A stretch of 64,000 nucleotides of DNA from Enterobacillus tribolii (GTDB lineage Bacteria > Pseudomonadota > Gammaproteobacteria > Enterobacterales > Enterobacteriaceae). The DNA lies in the NCBI RefSeq assembly GCF_003363015.1, contig NZ_QRAP01000004.1, positions 216,505-280,504 on the forward strand, given 5' to 3'. Position 1 is the first letter of the stretch. Each line of letters begins with the position of its first letter. A program made the translations under genes and the position numbers. Below, piece by piece: positions 27,754-37,800 of this stretch. The notes beneath the pieces are model-generated. The model made no database searches, was not told the DNA's origin, and saw only the letters and a program-made list of their open reading frames with translations.

Positions 27754-28653
27754 ATGACACAACGCCATCCGGCACTGATTATCCTCAACGGCAAAAGCGC
27801 CGGTAATGAAAGCGTACGCGACGCAATCACGGCGTCACGCAACGCCGGCGAAACGCTGCATGTACGCGTGACCTGGGAGCATGGCGACGCCGCGCGCTAC
27901 GTCGCCGAAGCCATTTCCCTCGGCGTGGGGACGGTGATCGCCGCCGGCGGCGACGGCACGGTAAACGAAGTCAGCGGCGCCCTGTTCAACCACAGCGGCC
28001 ACGACAAACCCACGCTCGGCATCATTCCCCTGGGCACAGCCAATGACTTCGCCACGGCCTGCCGGATCCCCGCCGCGCCCGACGTCGCGCTGAACCTGGC
28101 TTTGCATGCGCGGGCGGTGCCTGTCGATCTGGTGCGCGTAAACCGCACCCACTTTTTCATCAACATGGCGACCGGCGGCTTCGGCACCCGCATTACCACC
28201 GAAACGCCGGAGAAACTGAAAGCCGCGCTCGGCGGCGCGTCTTACTTTCTGCACGGCCTGCTGCGCCTGGACACCCTGAAGCCGGACTTCTGCAAAGTCT
28301 CCGGCCCGGATTTCACCTGGCAGGGCAACGCGCTGGTCGTCGGCGTGGGCAACGGCAGGCAGGCGGGCGGCGGCCAGCCGATGTGTCCCGACGCCCTGCT
28401 CAATGACGGCCGGATACAGTTGCGCATCCTCGCCGCCGATGAACTGTTGCCATCGCTGCTCGAAGGCTTGCTCAACGGCGAGCAGAGCAAAAACATCATC
28501 AATGCCGAACTGCCGTGGCTGGAAATCGAAACGCCGCACGACGTCATGCTTAACCTCGACGGCGAACCGCTCAGCGGCTCGCACTTCCGCTTTGACGTCG
28601 AGCCTGGCGCCATTACCTGCCGTTTACCGCCCGACTGCCCGCTGCTGGCCTGA
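27754..28653 (+). CDS. yegS: lipid kinase YegS
   Basis: The protein has 299 residues (same as E. coli YegS) and belongs to the diacylglycerol/sphingosine kinase catalytic fold. Nucleotide-binding GGGDGT appears in [15 protein letters not shown], with [13 protein letters not shown] and [18 protein letters not shown] following. The C-terminus LPPDCPLLA matches the family end. It phosphorylates phosphatidylglycerol or other lipids in vitro. It is cytoplasmic or membrane-peripheral. It follows CyaR as in E. coli, but the next gene there, fbaB, is 11 kb away here because the rsp locus and autotransporter intervene. Confidence 0.94.
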   Translation: MTQRHPALIILNGKSAGNESVRDAITASRNAGETLHVRVTWEHGDAARYVAEAISLGVGTVIAAGGDGTVNEVSGALFNHSGHDKPTLGIIPLGTANDFATACRIPAAPDVALNLALHARAVPVDLVRVNRTHFFINMATGGFGTRITTETPEKLKAALGGASYFLHGLLRLDTLKPDFCKVSGPDFTWQGNALVVGVGNGRQAGGGQPMCPDALLNDGRIQLRILAADELLPSLLEGLLNGEQSKNIINAELPWLEIETPHDVMLNLDGEPLSGSHFRFDVEPGAITCRLPPDCPLLA

Positions 28654-28772
28654 TCCCTGCGCCGGCTTACGCCGGCGTTATTTTCTCCCCGCCAGCCCTC
28701 TTCCCCTATCCTCCCCCGCGTTTCATCGCTTTGCATCATAAAGCGTGATCTTCACAGGCAAACTTTCACAAT

Positions 28773-28784
28773 CATACTTGTATG
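28773..28784 (+). promoter_or_regulatory. candidate RspR-type operator upstream of rspA
   Basis: CATAC-TT-GTATG is a perfect short palindrome 58 bases upstream of the rspA start, overlapping a possible -10 (TATGGT). The form fits operators of GntR/FCD regulators, and an FCD regulator (38760-39467) belongs to this locus. The regulator assignment is inferred. Confidence 0.4.
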
Positions 28785-28841
28785 GTAGTTAAGTCAGATC
28801 TAAAGTCGCGCCATACACCCCGCCATCACAGGATTACGATG

Positions 28842-30056
28842 ATGAAAATTGTTAACGCCGAAGTCTTTGTCACCTGCCCCGGCAGAAACTTTGTCACTTT
28901 GAAAATTACCACCGATCAGGGAATCACCGGCCTCGGCGACGCCACGCTCAACGGCCGCGAGCTTTCCGTCGCCTCTTATCTGAAGGATCATCTCTGCCCG
29001 CAGTTGATCGGCCGCGACGCCCATCAGATCGAAGACATCTGGCAATTCTTCTACAAAGGCGCCTACTGGCGGCGCGGCCCGGTCACCATGTCGGCGATTT
29101 CCGCCGTGGACATGGCGCTGTGGGACATCAAGGCCAAAGCCGCCGGCATGCCGCTGTACCAGTTGCTGGGCGGCGCCTCGCGCACCGGCGTTATGGTGTA
29201 CTGCCACACCACCGGCCACACCGTCGACGACGTGCTGGAAGACTACGCCAAACACCAGGAAATGGGCTTCAGGGCGATCCGCGTACAGTGCGGCGTGCCG
29301 GGCATGAAAACCACCTACGGCATGTCCAAAGGCAAAGGGCTGGCCTATGAACCGGCCACCAAAGGCAACTGGCCGGAGGAACAACTGTGGTCGACGGAAA
29401 AATACCTCGACTTCACCCCCAAGCTGTTCGAGGCGGTACGCAACCGCTTCGGCTTCAACGAACACCTGCTGCACGACATGCACCACCGCCTGACGCCGAT
29501 CGAAGCCGCACGCTTCGGCAAAAGCATTGAAGATTACCGCCTGTTCTGGATGGAAGATCCGACGCCGGCGGAAAACCAGGAGTGCTTCCGCCTGATCCGC
29601 CAGCACACCGTCACGCCAATCGCCGTGGGCGAAGTGTTCAACAGCATCTGGGACTGCAAGCAGCTGATCGAAGAACAACTGATCGACTACATCCGCACCA
29701 CCCTGACCCACGCCGGCGGCATCACCGGCATGCGCCGCATCGCGGACTTCGCCTCGCTGTATCAGGTACGCACCGGATCGCACGGCCCGTCCGATCTCTC
29801 GCCGGTCTGCATGGCCGCCGCACTGCATTTCGACCTGTGGGTGCCCAACTTCGGCGTGCAGGAATACATGGGCTACTCCGAGCAAATGCTGGAAGTGTTC
29901 CCCCACAACTGGACGTTCAGCGACGGCTACATGCACCCCGGCGATAAACCCGGCATCGGCATTGAGTTCGACGAAAAACTGGCAGCGAAGTACCCCTACG
30001 ATCCGGCCTACCTGCCGGTGGCGCGCCTGGAAGACGGCACGCTGTGGAACTGGTAA
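28842..30056 (+). CDS. rspA: RspA, D-mannonate dehydratase-family enzyme (enolase superfamily)
   Basis: The protein has 404 residues, identical in length to E. coli RspA and very similar along its whole length. The N-terminal enolase cap reads [15 protein letters not shown]. Metal ligands sit in [21 protein letters not shown] and AVGEVFNSI, and HGPSDLSPV carries the catalytic-loop His. Family members dehydrate D-mannonate or related acids, often weakly; RspA was first named from a starvation-signal phenotype. An in-frame ATG at 28839 gives one extra Met; the 28842 start matches E. coli. It is the first gene of rspA-rspB-transporter-oxidoreductase. Confidence 0.93.
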   Translation: MKIVNAEVFVTCPGRNFVTLKITTDQGITGLGDATLNGRELSVASYLKDHLCPQLIGRDAHQIEDIWQFFYKGAYWRRGPVTMSAISAVDMALWDIKAKAAGMPLYQLLGGASRTGVMVYCHTTGHTVDDVLEDYAKHQEMGFRAIRVQCGVPGMKTTYGMSKGKGLAYEPATKGNWPEEQLWSTEKYLDFTPKLFEAVRNRFGFNEHLLHDMHHRLTPIEAARFGKSIEDYRLFWMEDPTPAENQECFRLIRQHTVTPIAVGEVFNSIWDCKQLIEEQLIDYIRTTLTHAGGITGMRRIADFASLYQVRTGSHGPSDLSPVCMAAALHFDLWVPNFGVQEYMGYSEQMLEVFPHNWTFSDGYMHPGDKPGIGIEFDEKLAAKYPYDPAYLPVARLEDGTLWNW

Positions 30057-30082
30057 GCGCGGATACTCAACAGGAGAAGAAA

Positions 30083-31096
30083 ATGAAAAGCGTCGTGATT
30101 CAACAACCGGGCAGCTTAGTGATCGAAGAGCGTCCGCTGCCGCAACCGCAGCCGGGCGAAGTGCGCATCAGGGTGGAAAGCGCCGGCATCTGCGGCTCGG
30201 ACGTCCACATTTACCGCGGTCATAACCCGTTCGCCAAATACCCGCGCGTAATCGGCCATGAATTTTTCGGCCGCATCGACGCCGTCGGCGAAGGCGTCTC
30301 CCCGGCGCGCATCGGCGAGCGCGCGGTGGGCGACCCGGTGGTCAGTTGCGGGCACTGCTACCCCTGCTCGGTCGGGCGCCCGAACGTGTGCGCCGCCTTG
30401 CAGGTGATCGGCGTGCACCGCGACGGCGGCTTCAGCGAATACGTCACGCTGCCGGCGCGTAACGCCCACGCGGTGCCGGACGCCATTCCCGACGCCGAAG
30501 CCACCATGATCGAGCCCTTCACCATCGCCGCCAACATCTGCGCCCAGATGAACCCCGGCCCGCTGGATACCGCGCTGATTTACGGCGCCGGGCCGATGGG
30601 GCTGACCACCATTCAGGCGCTGCGCGGCGTATACGGCGTGAAGGAAATCATCGTCGCCGACCGCCTCGACGAACGCCTGGCTATGGCGCGGGAGAACGGC
30701 GCCGACCGCATCATCAACAACGGCACAGCTGACTTGCGCACCGAGCTGGAAAAAACCGGCACCCGCCCGACGCTGATCATCGACGCGGCCTGCCACCCCG
30801 CCATTCTGCCGGAAGCGATCGGCCTGGCCTCCCCGGCGGCGCGCATCGGCATTATGGGCTTCTCCGCCGATCCCTGCGTCATCAGCCAGCAGGGCATCAC
30901 CAGCAAGGAACTCACCATTTACAGTTCACGTCTCAACAGCAATCGCTTCCCGACGGTGATCGGCTGGATGGCGGAACGGAAAATTCACCCGGAGAAACTG
31001 ATCACCCACAAATTTCACTACACGCACGTCGTCAACGCCCTTGAGCTGTTCGAACAGGATCAGAAAAGTTGTTGCAAAGTCCTGCTCGAATTTTGA
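30083..31096 (+). CDS. rspB: RspB, zinc-dependent alcohol/sugar-alcohol dehydrogenase
   Basis: The protein has 337 residues and is a medium-chain dehydrogenase matching E. coli RspB. It has catalytic zinc residues in GICGSDVHIYRGH and GHEFFGRIDAVG, structural zinc in SCGHCYPCSVGRPNVC, and Rossmann motif YGAGPMGLTTIQAL. The ending EQDQKSCCKVLLEF is characteristic. It probably oxidises a sugar acid or alcohol that feeds RspA. AGGAGA lies before the ATG at 30083; the 30044 ATG lies inside rspA and lacks a site. The gap to rspA is 26 bases. Confidence 0.92.
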   Translation: MKSVVIQQPGSLVIEERPLPQPQPGEVRIRVESAGICGSDVHIYRGHNPFAKYPRVIGHEFFGRIDAVGEGVSPARIGERAVGDPVVSCGHCYPCSVGRPNVCAALQVIGVHRDGGFSEYVTLPARNAHAVPDAIPDAEATMIEPFTIAANICAQMNPGPLDTALIYGAGPMGLTTIQALRGVYGVKEIIVADRLDERLAMARENGADRIINNGTADLRTELEKTGTRPTLIIDAACHPAILPEAIGLASPAARIGIMGFSADPCVISQQGITSKELTIYSSRLNSNRFPTVIGWMAERKIHPEKLITHKFHYTHVVNALELFEQDQKSCCKVLLEF

Positions 31097-31160
31097 CGCA
31101 GAGCCTGTACTCCCCGCTCTGTTGCCTATATAAAATCAAGACATCACAGGGATATACAAG

Positions 31161-32558
31161 ATGAACCAGCAACCTACCGATAAGCCGGAACGCAGCACCT
31201 CTGACTTAGTTAAAGCGGCCGTCTCCGGATGGCTCGGCACCGCACTGGAATTCATGGATTTTCAGCTTTACTCGCTGGGCGCCGCGCTGGTGTTCCACGA
31301 AATATTCTTCCCCGAACAGTCCGCGGCCATGGCGCTGATCCTGGCGATGGGCACCTACGGCGCGGGCTACATCGCCCGTATCGTCGGCGCGTTTTTCTTC
31401 GGCCGCATGGGCGATACCATCGGCAGGAAAAAAGTGCTGTTTATCACCATTACCATGATGGGGATCTGCACTACGCTGATCGGCGTGCTGCCGACCTACG
31501 CGCAGGTCGGCATTATGGCGCCGCTGATGCTGGTGACGCTGCGCATCATCCAGGGGCTGGGCGCCGGCGCGGAAATTTCCGGCGCGGGCACCATGCTGGC
31601 GGAGTATGCGCCGCGCGGTAAACGCGGCATTATTTCCTCGCTGGTCGCCATGGGCACCAACTGCGGCACCCTCAGCGCCACCGCCATCTGGGCCGTGATG
31701 TTCTTCCTGCTTGACCGCGAACAACTGCTGGCCTGGGGCTGGCGTATTCCCTTCCTCGCCAGCGTGGTGGTGATGATCTTCGCTATCTGGCTGCGCATGA
31801 ACCTGAAAGAAAGCCCGGTATTCGAACAGGTGAACGAGGCGGAAACCCGTAAACCCGCAGCGGCGGCCGCAGCAAAAGCGGAAACCAGCCTCGGCGCGAT
31901 GTTCCGCAGCAAATCCTTCTGGCTGGCGACCGGCCTGCGTTTTGGTCAGGCGGGCAACTCCGGCCTGATTCAGACCTTCCTCGCCGGTTATCTGGTGCAG
32001 ACCCTGCTGTTCGAAAAACGCATCCCGACCGATGCCCTGATGCTCAGCTCGATCATCGGCTTCCTGACCATTCCGCTGCTGGGCTGGATTTCCGACAAAA
32101 TCGGCCGCCGTATTCCCTACATCATCCTCAACGTGTGCGCCATTATTCTGGCCTACCCGATGCTTTCGATGATCGTGGATAAAGGCAACGAGCCGAACGT
32201 CATCATGGCCTGCATCATCATCATCCATAACTTCGCCGTACTGGGGCTGTTCGCGCTGGAAAACATCACCATGGCGGAAATCTTCGGTTCGCGTAACCGC
32301 TTCACCCGCATGGCGATTTCCAAAGAGGCCGGCGGCCTGGTCGCCGTCGGGTTCGGCCCGGTGCTGGCCGGTATCTTCTGCAACATGACCGGCTCCTGGA
32401 TGCCCATCGTCGTCATGCTGGTTTGCTACTCGCTGATCGGCCTGCTCTCCGCCTTTATGATGCCGGAAGTCAAAGATCGCGATCTGAACGAGCCGGAGGA
32501 CGCAGCGGAAGCCGTAACGAAACGCAAAGAAAACGCAGTGCGCAGCAGCTACGTTTAA
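31161..32558 (+). CDS. MHS-family major facilitator transporter (YdfJ-like)
   Basis: The protein has 465 residues with 12 predicted transmembrane segments. Metabolite:H+ symporter features include GTALEFMDFQLYSLGAAL in TM1, FFFGRMGDTIGRKKVL (motif A between TM2 and TM3) and LRIIQGLGAGAEISGAGTML. In E. coli the rspAB locus is adjacent to ydfJ, a transporter of the same family broken by a prophage; here the gene is intact. The substrate is probably the sugar acid metabolised by RspA/B and the next enzyme. It has a ribosome site AGGGA and is co-directional with rspB (64-base gap). Confidence 0.87.
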   Translation: MNQQPTDKPERSTSDLVKAAVSGWLGTALEFMDFQLYSLGAALVFHEIFFPEQSAAMALILAMGTYGAGYIARIVGAFFFGRMGDTIGRKKVLFITITMMGICTTLIGVLPTYAQVGIMAPLMLVTLRIIQGLGAGAEISGAGTMLAEYAPRGKRGIISSLVAMGTNCGTLSATAIWAVMFFLLDREQLLAWGWRIPFLASVVVMIFAIWLRMNLKESPVFEQVNEAETRKPAAAAAAKAETSLGAMFRSKSFWLATGLRFGQAGNSGLIQTFLAGYLVQTLLFEKRIPTDALMLSSIIGFLTIPLLGWISDKIGRRIPYIILNVCAIILAYPMLSMIVDKGNEPNVIMACIIIIHNFAVLGLFALENITMAEIFGSRNRFTRMAISKEAGGLVAVGFGPVLAGIFCNMTGSWMPIVVMLVCYSLIGLLSAFMMPEVKDRDLNEPEDAAEAVTKRKENAVRSSYV

Positions 32559-32650
32559 ATCCGCCCGTTTCCCTCATCTGATGTAACAGGAGTGACGCCG
32601 CAGGCTGGTCCTGCGGTGATCCTCCCACTGCTTTTATCAGGACGTTTATC

Positions 32651-34120
32651 ATGGAAAATACGCTTTTATCCGCCCGGGCTACGCTTCCCGCCTACGATCG
32701 CCATAAGCTCGCCGCACGCATCGTTCATTTGGGTTTCGGCGCTTTTCACCGCGCTCATCAGGCGGTCTACGCCGACATTCTTGCCGCGGAGCACGGCAGC
32801 AACTGGGGCTATACCGAAATCAACCTGATCGGCGGCGAGCAGCAAATCGCCGATCTGAAACAGCAGGACAACCTGTTCACCGTGGCGGAAATGTCCGCCG
32901 ATGCCTGGCGGGCGCGGGTCGTCGGCGTGGTGAAGCAGGCGCTGCATGCGCAGACGGACGGCATTGAGGCCGTGCTCGCCGCGCTGACCGTGCCGGACGT
33001 GGCGATCGTCTCCCTGACCGTGACCGAAAAAGGCTACTGCCATTCACCGGCGACCGGCCAACTGATCGCCGATCACCCGCTGATTGTCGCGGATCTGCAA
33101 AACCCGCACCGCCCTCAGTCCGCGCCAGGCGTGATCGTCGAAGCCCTGGCCCGTCGCCGCTCGGCCGGTTTACCGGCGTTCAGCGTAATGTCGTGCGACA
33201 ACATGCCGGAAAACGGCCACGTCACCCGCAACGTGATCCTCGCCTATGCGCGGGCGCTGGACGCCGGACTGGCCGAATGGATTGAAACCCGCGTCACCTT
33301 CCCCTCCACCATGGTTGACCGCATCGTTCCGGCCGTCACGGAGGAAACCCTCAGCCACGTTGAACAGCTGACCGGCGTACGCGACCCGGCCGCCGTTGCC
33401 TGCGAGCCTTTCCGCCAGTGGGTGATCGAAGATAACTTCGTCGCCGGGCGCCCGGCCTGGGAACGCGCGGGAGCCGAACTGGTCGGCAACGTCCTGCCGT
33501 TTGAAGAAATGAAGCTGCGTATGCTGAACGGCAGCCACTCCTTCCTGGCCTACCTTGGTTATCTCGCGGGCTATCAGCACATCAGCGACTGCATGCAGGA
33601 TGATGCATTCCGCCACGCCGCCCGCGCGCTGATGCTCGATGAGCAAGCGCCCACCCTCAGCGTGCAGGGCGTGGATTTGGAAAAATATGCCGATTCCCTG
33701 CTCGAACGCTACGCCAACCCGGCGCTTAAACACCGCACCTGGCAAATCGCCATGGACGGCAGCCAAAAACTGCCGCAGCGCATGCTGGACTCCGTGCGCT
33801 GGCACCTGGCGCATGGCGGGAGCTATGAACTGCTGGCGCTGGGCGTGGCCGGCTGGATGCGTTACGTCGGCGGCGTTGACGAGCAGGGGAATACGATTGA
33901 AGTCAGCGATCCGCTGCTGCCGCAGATAACCGCCTGCGTACAAAGCAGCCGCGACGGCGGGGAGCGCGTTTCCGCTCTGCTTGGCCTGAAAGCGATCTTC
34001 GGCGAAGACCTGCCGCATCAGGCGGATTTCACGCGGGCGGTGGCGCACGCCTACCAGAAATTAGCGACGCAAGGTGCGAAAAAGACCGTATTTGAAACGA
34101 TATATGAATACGCTGTCTGA
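32651..34120 (+). CDS. mannitol dehydrogenase-family oxidoreductase (YdfI-like, fructuronate reductase type)
   Basis: The protein has 489 residues and belongs to the polyol-specific long-chain dehydrogenase family. It has N-terminal Rossmann [17 protein letters not shown], conserved [14 protein letters not shown], and the catalytic Lys-x4-N-x2-H in [19 protein letters not shown]. Relatives interconvert D-mannonate and D-fructuronate or mannitol and fructose. With RspA (mannonate dehydratase family) the natural reading is fructuronate to mannonate, then dehydration. E. coli ydfI holds the same place. AGGA lies 8 bases before the ATG. A weak hairpin (CCCGGCG/CGCCGGG, 34147-34186) follows. Confidence 0.87.
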   Translation: MENTLLSARATLPAYDRHKLAARIVHLGFGAFHRAHQAVYADILAAEHGSNWGYTEINLIGGEQQIADLKQQDNLFTVAEMSADAWRARVVGVVKQALHAQTDGIEAVLAALTVPDVAIVSLTVTEKGYCHSPATGQLIADHPLIVADLQNPHRPQSAPGVIVEALARRRSAGLPAFSVMSCDNMPENGHVTRNVILAYARALDAGLAEWIETRVTFPSTMVDRIVPAVTEETLSHVEQLTGVRDPAAVACEPFRQWVIEDNFVAGRPAWERAGAELVGNVLPFEEMKLRMLNGSHSFLAYLGYLAGYQHISDCMQDDAFRHAARALMLDEQAPTLSVQGVDLEKYADSLLERYANPALKHRTWQIAMDGSQKLPQRMLDSVRWHLAHGGSYELLALGVAGWMRYVGGVDEQGNTIEVSDPLLPQITACVQSSRDGGERVSALLGLKAIFGEDLPHQADFTRAVAHAYQKLATQGAKKTVFETIYEYAV

Positions 34121-34630
34121 AGAACAATAGCGATACCTGATAATACCCCGGCGGCTTACCAGACTCAGTTCGCGGTGGTCGCCGGGATAACCCTCTCTCC
34201 ACGCTTATTTTTTATTTATTATTCCTTCCTGATTTTCTGTTTACCAAATAGCTCCGGCTTATGCCACAACGCCACTTATTTGATGTTTCATTCACGTTAC
34301 ATATTTTATTAATTCCACACACCAAAAACCTCAGCGCGTACTTATTATTTATTTTTATTTCAGTTAATTCCCGCTTAGTATCTTGATAAATCCAATGTCG
34401 CCGCTCACACCGGCATTGAATTCAATAATATCATCGCCTGCTGTTTTGCCGGACGGTAATTTATATTTTCATCATATTTATCAAACAATAACCAGAGAAA
34501 AACATAAGCGCTGACGTAAGGCGCCTATTCGTGCCAGTCAATGATGCAATACCAGCACTCGCAATAAGCTGTGGGAATTACTCAGCTTATACCCATAACA
34601 ATTTGATGAAGCTAATAAAGGGAATTCATT
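34121..34630. other. AT-rich upstream region of the autotransporter gene
   Basis: These 510 bases contain no credible ORF. The composition is clearly more A/T-rich than both flanks, as is common around horizontally gained surface genes and H-NS-silenced promoters. The end of the ydfI-like gene's hairpin lies at the left. The segment from about 34550 should hold the autotransporter promoter, and GGGA at 34620-34623 is the ribosome site of the ATG at 34631. I could not pick out a confident -35/-10 pair. Confidence 0.4.
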
Positions 34631-34894
34631 ATGTATAAAAGAACGTTTATTTCCGTCTGTGTGGCGATGGCATTAAATAACCCGGTATTTGCCGCTCCTC
34701 ACGGAAATACCACGCCGCTCAGTGCCGCAGAAACCTGCCCGGCAGATACCGATGAACTTACGGAAGAGCAAAAGGCCAAACTTCCTGCTTCCTGCTTCCT
34801 GCCGGGAGGACGACAACACGAAAGCCTGGGTAATCGGTGGCGCAGCCGCCGTGGCGGCGGCTATCGGCATTGCAGTGGCGGCAAGCGGCGATGA
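34631..34894 (+). CDS. 5' part of the autotransporter gene, signal peptide frame (phase-OFF product)
   Basis: This frame starts at an ATG with GGGA at good spacing and encodes a clear Sec signal peptide: MYKRTF, then ISVCVAMALNNPVFA, cleaved before APHG. It continues with TTPLSAAETC and EEQKAKLPASC. The frame then enters the heptamer repeat and reads out of register, ending at TAA/TAG after 87 residues with a basic, low-complexity tail. The passenger and barrel lie in another frame. With one heptamer fewer, LPASC continues directly into REDDNTKAWVIGG, giving a 1331-residue precursor. As sequenced, the gene should make only this short exported peptide. Confidence 0.75.
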   Translation: MYKRTFISVCVAMALNNPVFAAPHGNTTPLSAAETCPADTDELTEEQKAKLPASCFLPGGRQHESLGNRWRSRRGGGYRHCSGGKRR

Positions 34895-37800
34895 CGGCGG
34901 CAGCGGCAATGGTGGCGGCGACGGTAGTGGTGGTGACGGTGGCGATGGCAGCGGTGGGGACGGCGGCGATGGCAGCGGTGGTGACGGCGGCGATGGCAGT
35001 GGTGGTGACGGCGGCGATGGCAGTGGTGGTGACGGCGGCGATGGCAGCGGTGGTGACGGCGGTAAGACCGGGATCACCACCTACAGCAACGGCGCCGTCC
35101 TGGACCGGGATGCAGGAACGCTGACGATCGCCACAGTCAATACCGGCGACGCCACTTACAACAACGTGAAATTCACTTATCAGCAAATCGACGGCGGCTG
35201 GCTGCTGACGGCGGAGGATGGCCGCACGCTGACCGTCACCGACTGGCAGGTAACGAACGGCAACGCGCTGACGTTGTTCGGTACCCAGGGAGACAAACAG
35301 CTGGGCTGGATCTACGATCGCGCAGGAGATTTCACCTGGGGCAATGCAGACAGCCTGAGCCGTACAGGAGACAACAACAACACAACCATCACCAGCGGGA
35401 TCGACGTTGATCAGCGGGGCCAGGCCGGCGTGCTGATTTTGGGCGACGTCACCACAACGCAAATCAACGCTGGCGCCAACGTCAGCAACGGCGGCACCGG
35501 CGTCAAAGTAGAAGGCGATGATGCTGCGCTCACCCTCAGCGATGGCGCGGATTTCACCGTGGGCGGCGCCGGCTCAACCGGGGTAGATATCTCCGGCGAC
35601 CGTGCGAAAGTGCAGGCGGACGGCGATCTGAACGTCAGCGGTGGCGCAACCGGCATTGCGGTAAAAGGTGCGGACACGTTGCTCAGCAACGGCGGCAACA
35701 TCACGGTGACAGACAGCGGCTCCGTTGGGGTGTTGATTGCAGGCGACCACACCGTATTCAGCAATAAGGGCACGATTAATTCCAGCCTGAATGGCACCGG
35801 AATGGCAATTACCGGGGATAACGCTCAAGTCGATCTGAACGGAGCACTGAATGTAAATCTCGTCGCCAACGGCGACGGAATTCCTCAGGGAGCGACGGGA
35901 CTCAGTATTTCCGGTAACAGCGCGAAAGTCACGATGAAGGGAGACGTGGCAATTGCAGGATCATTGAATAACAGCAGCGGGCTCCCCCTGTCGCTGCTTG
36001 GCGTCTCCGTTTCCGGGGACAATAATGCCGTTGATATCGGCGGCAGTGTAAATATCTCCCTTGACTATACAACACCAGACTCTATAAATGCGCAAGCTGC
36101 GGGTATTACCGTTGATGGAGGCAATAATACGGTAACAATCGCTGGTGGCCTCAATATGAATTATGCCGATGGCAGATCCAGTGATAGAAACGGGGAAAAC
36201 GATGGCCTGCTCGCCGGTGTTAAGGTCAATGGAGATAATACCCTGAAGATTAAAGGTAATTCCTCCTTTACCATGCAAGGGATGCCTGGCGATAAGGCAA
36301 CATTTGCGCAAGTCTCCGGCGGCGGGCATTTGATATTGGAAAAAGACTCCACGCTGGGCGTCTCCTTTACCAGTGTCTACAGGAATGACAGTGGCCACCA
36401 AAGCGTTATTAGCGCCACGGGCGAAGGTTCCTCCGCCGATAACTATGGCATCATAAACAGCAATGCCGCTGATACAACCCTGTTGCAAGCCGCATCCGGC
36501 GCAGTAGTGACAAATCACGGCACGATCACTGGCAAGGTCAGCGCACAGGGCGGCTCATGGGGCATCGTGGAGAGCTATGCAGGCAGTGCTGCAATCAATG
36601 CAAGCGGCGGAAGCATCAACCTGACCAATAGTTATACGCCGGAGTATGGAACAGCCTTAACCGACCTCCCTATCAGGGGACATCTCAGAACAAGTTATGC
36701 CATGCTGTCGGGCTTCTCCTCTACTTCCAGTACGCTGCTTAACGCAGAAGGCGGTGAAATCAACCTGCAAGGGGCAGGGCTGTATGGTATGGGCCTCACT
36801 AAAGGCACAGGCACCAATGCTGGCACCATTAACCTTGATGGCTTTACCCCAACCTTCGATGATGAAGGCAACGTCACTGATAAAGAGGTCTGGACGGGTT
36901 ACATTGCAGCCCGTGGGGCGGGCATCGTTACCGGGTCCGACGAGATAGGCGGGGCCAGCGCCTCCGCTACCAACACCGGCACCATCAACGTCAACAACGA
37001 AGGCTTCGGCATGCTGGCCCTGAACGGCGGCACCGTCACCAACCAGGGCACCATCAACCTCACCTCGGACGAAGGCGTTGAAAGAACGACGGATAACCAG
37101 TTGGTCGGCATCGGTGTTATCGGCGGCACCGCCATTAACGATAAAACCGGCGTAATCAATATCCAGGGCAATGTCGGCCAGGCGTTCTATAACAACGGCT
37201 CCGGCACCATTATCAACTACGGCCAGGTCTGCATCGACGGAACGTGCCAGGGGCCCACGGACAATAACGCGGAAGCGAACAATGCGTCCCGCACCCAGCC
37301 GGACGCGCCCGCCGGCGCCAATAACCTGCAAGGCTATGTCGTCGGCACCAACACCGACGGCTCTGCCGGTAAGCTGATGGTCAGCAACGCCAGCATGCAG
37401 GGCGTTTCCGTCAACACCGGCTTTACCTCCGGCACGGACGCCACCTCCGTGACCTTCAACGACGTGGTGCAGGGCAACAACCTCACCGATGCCACCGCCA
37501 TTCAGTCCACCTCGGTGGTCTGGAACGCCAAAGGCAGCACCGATGCCGCCGGCAACGTCGATGTCACCATGACCAAAAAGGCCTACGCCGACGCCGCGGG
37601 CGACAGCAGCGTTGCCGGCGTCGCCGGCGCCCTGGACGCCGCCTATACCAACAATGCGCTGTTCAACAGCCTCAACGTCGGCACCTCTGCCGAACTCAGC
37701 AGCGCCCTGAAGCAAATCAGCGGAGCCGGCGCGTCCTCTGCCGGACGCGATGCCCGCATCCTGAGCAACCGCTTCACCATGCTGGCCGACAGCGCTCCGC

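Noticed and set aside
34631-34894. Simple sequencing or assembly frameshift in the autotransporter gene
   Set aside because: The break lies exactly within a perfect heptamer tandem repeat and one unit restores the frame, so biological slippage is the better explanation. Raw reads are still needed to exclude an error.
34926-35069. Regular repeats considered as a CRISPR array
   Set aside because: Units are contiguous with no spacers and encode a periodic peptide; no cas genes are nearby.
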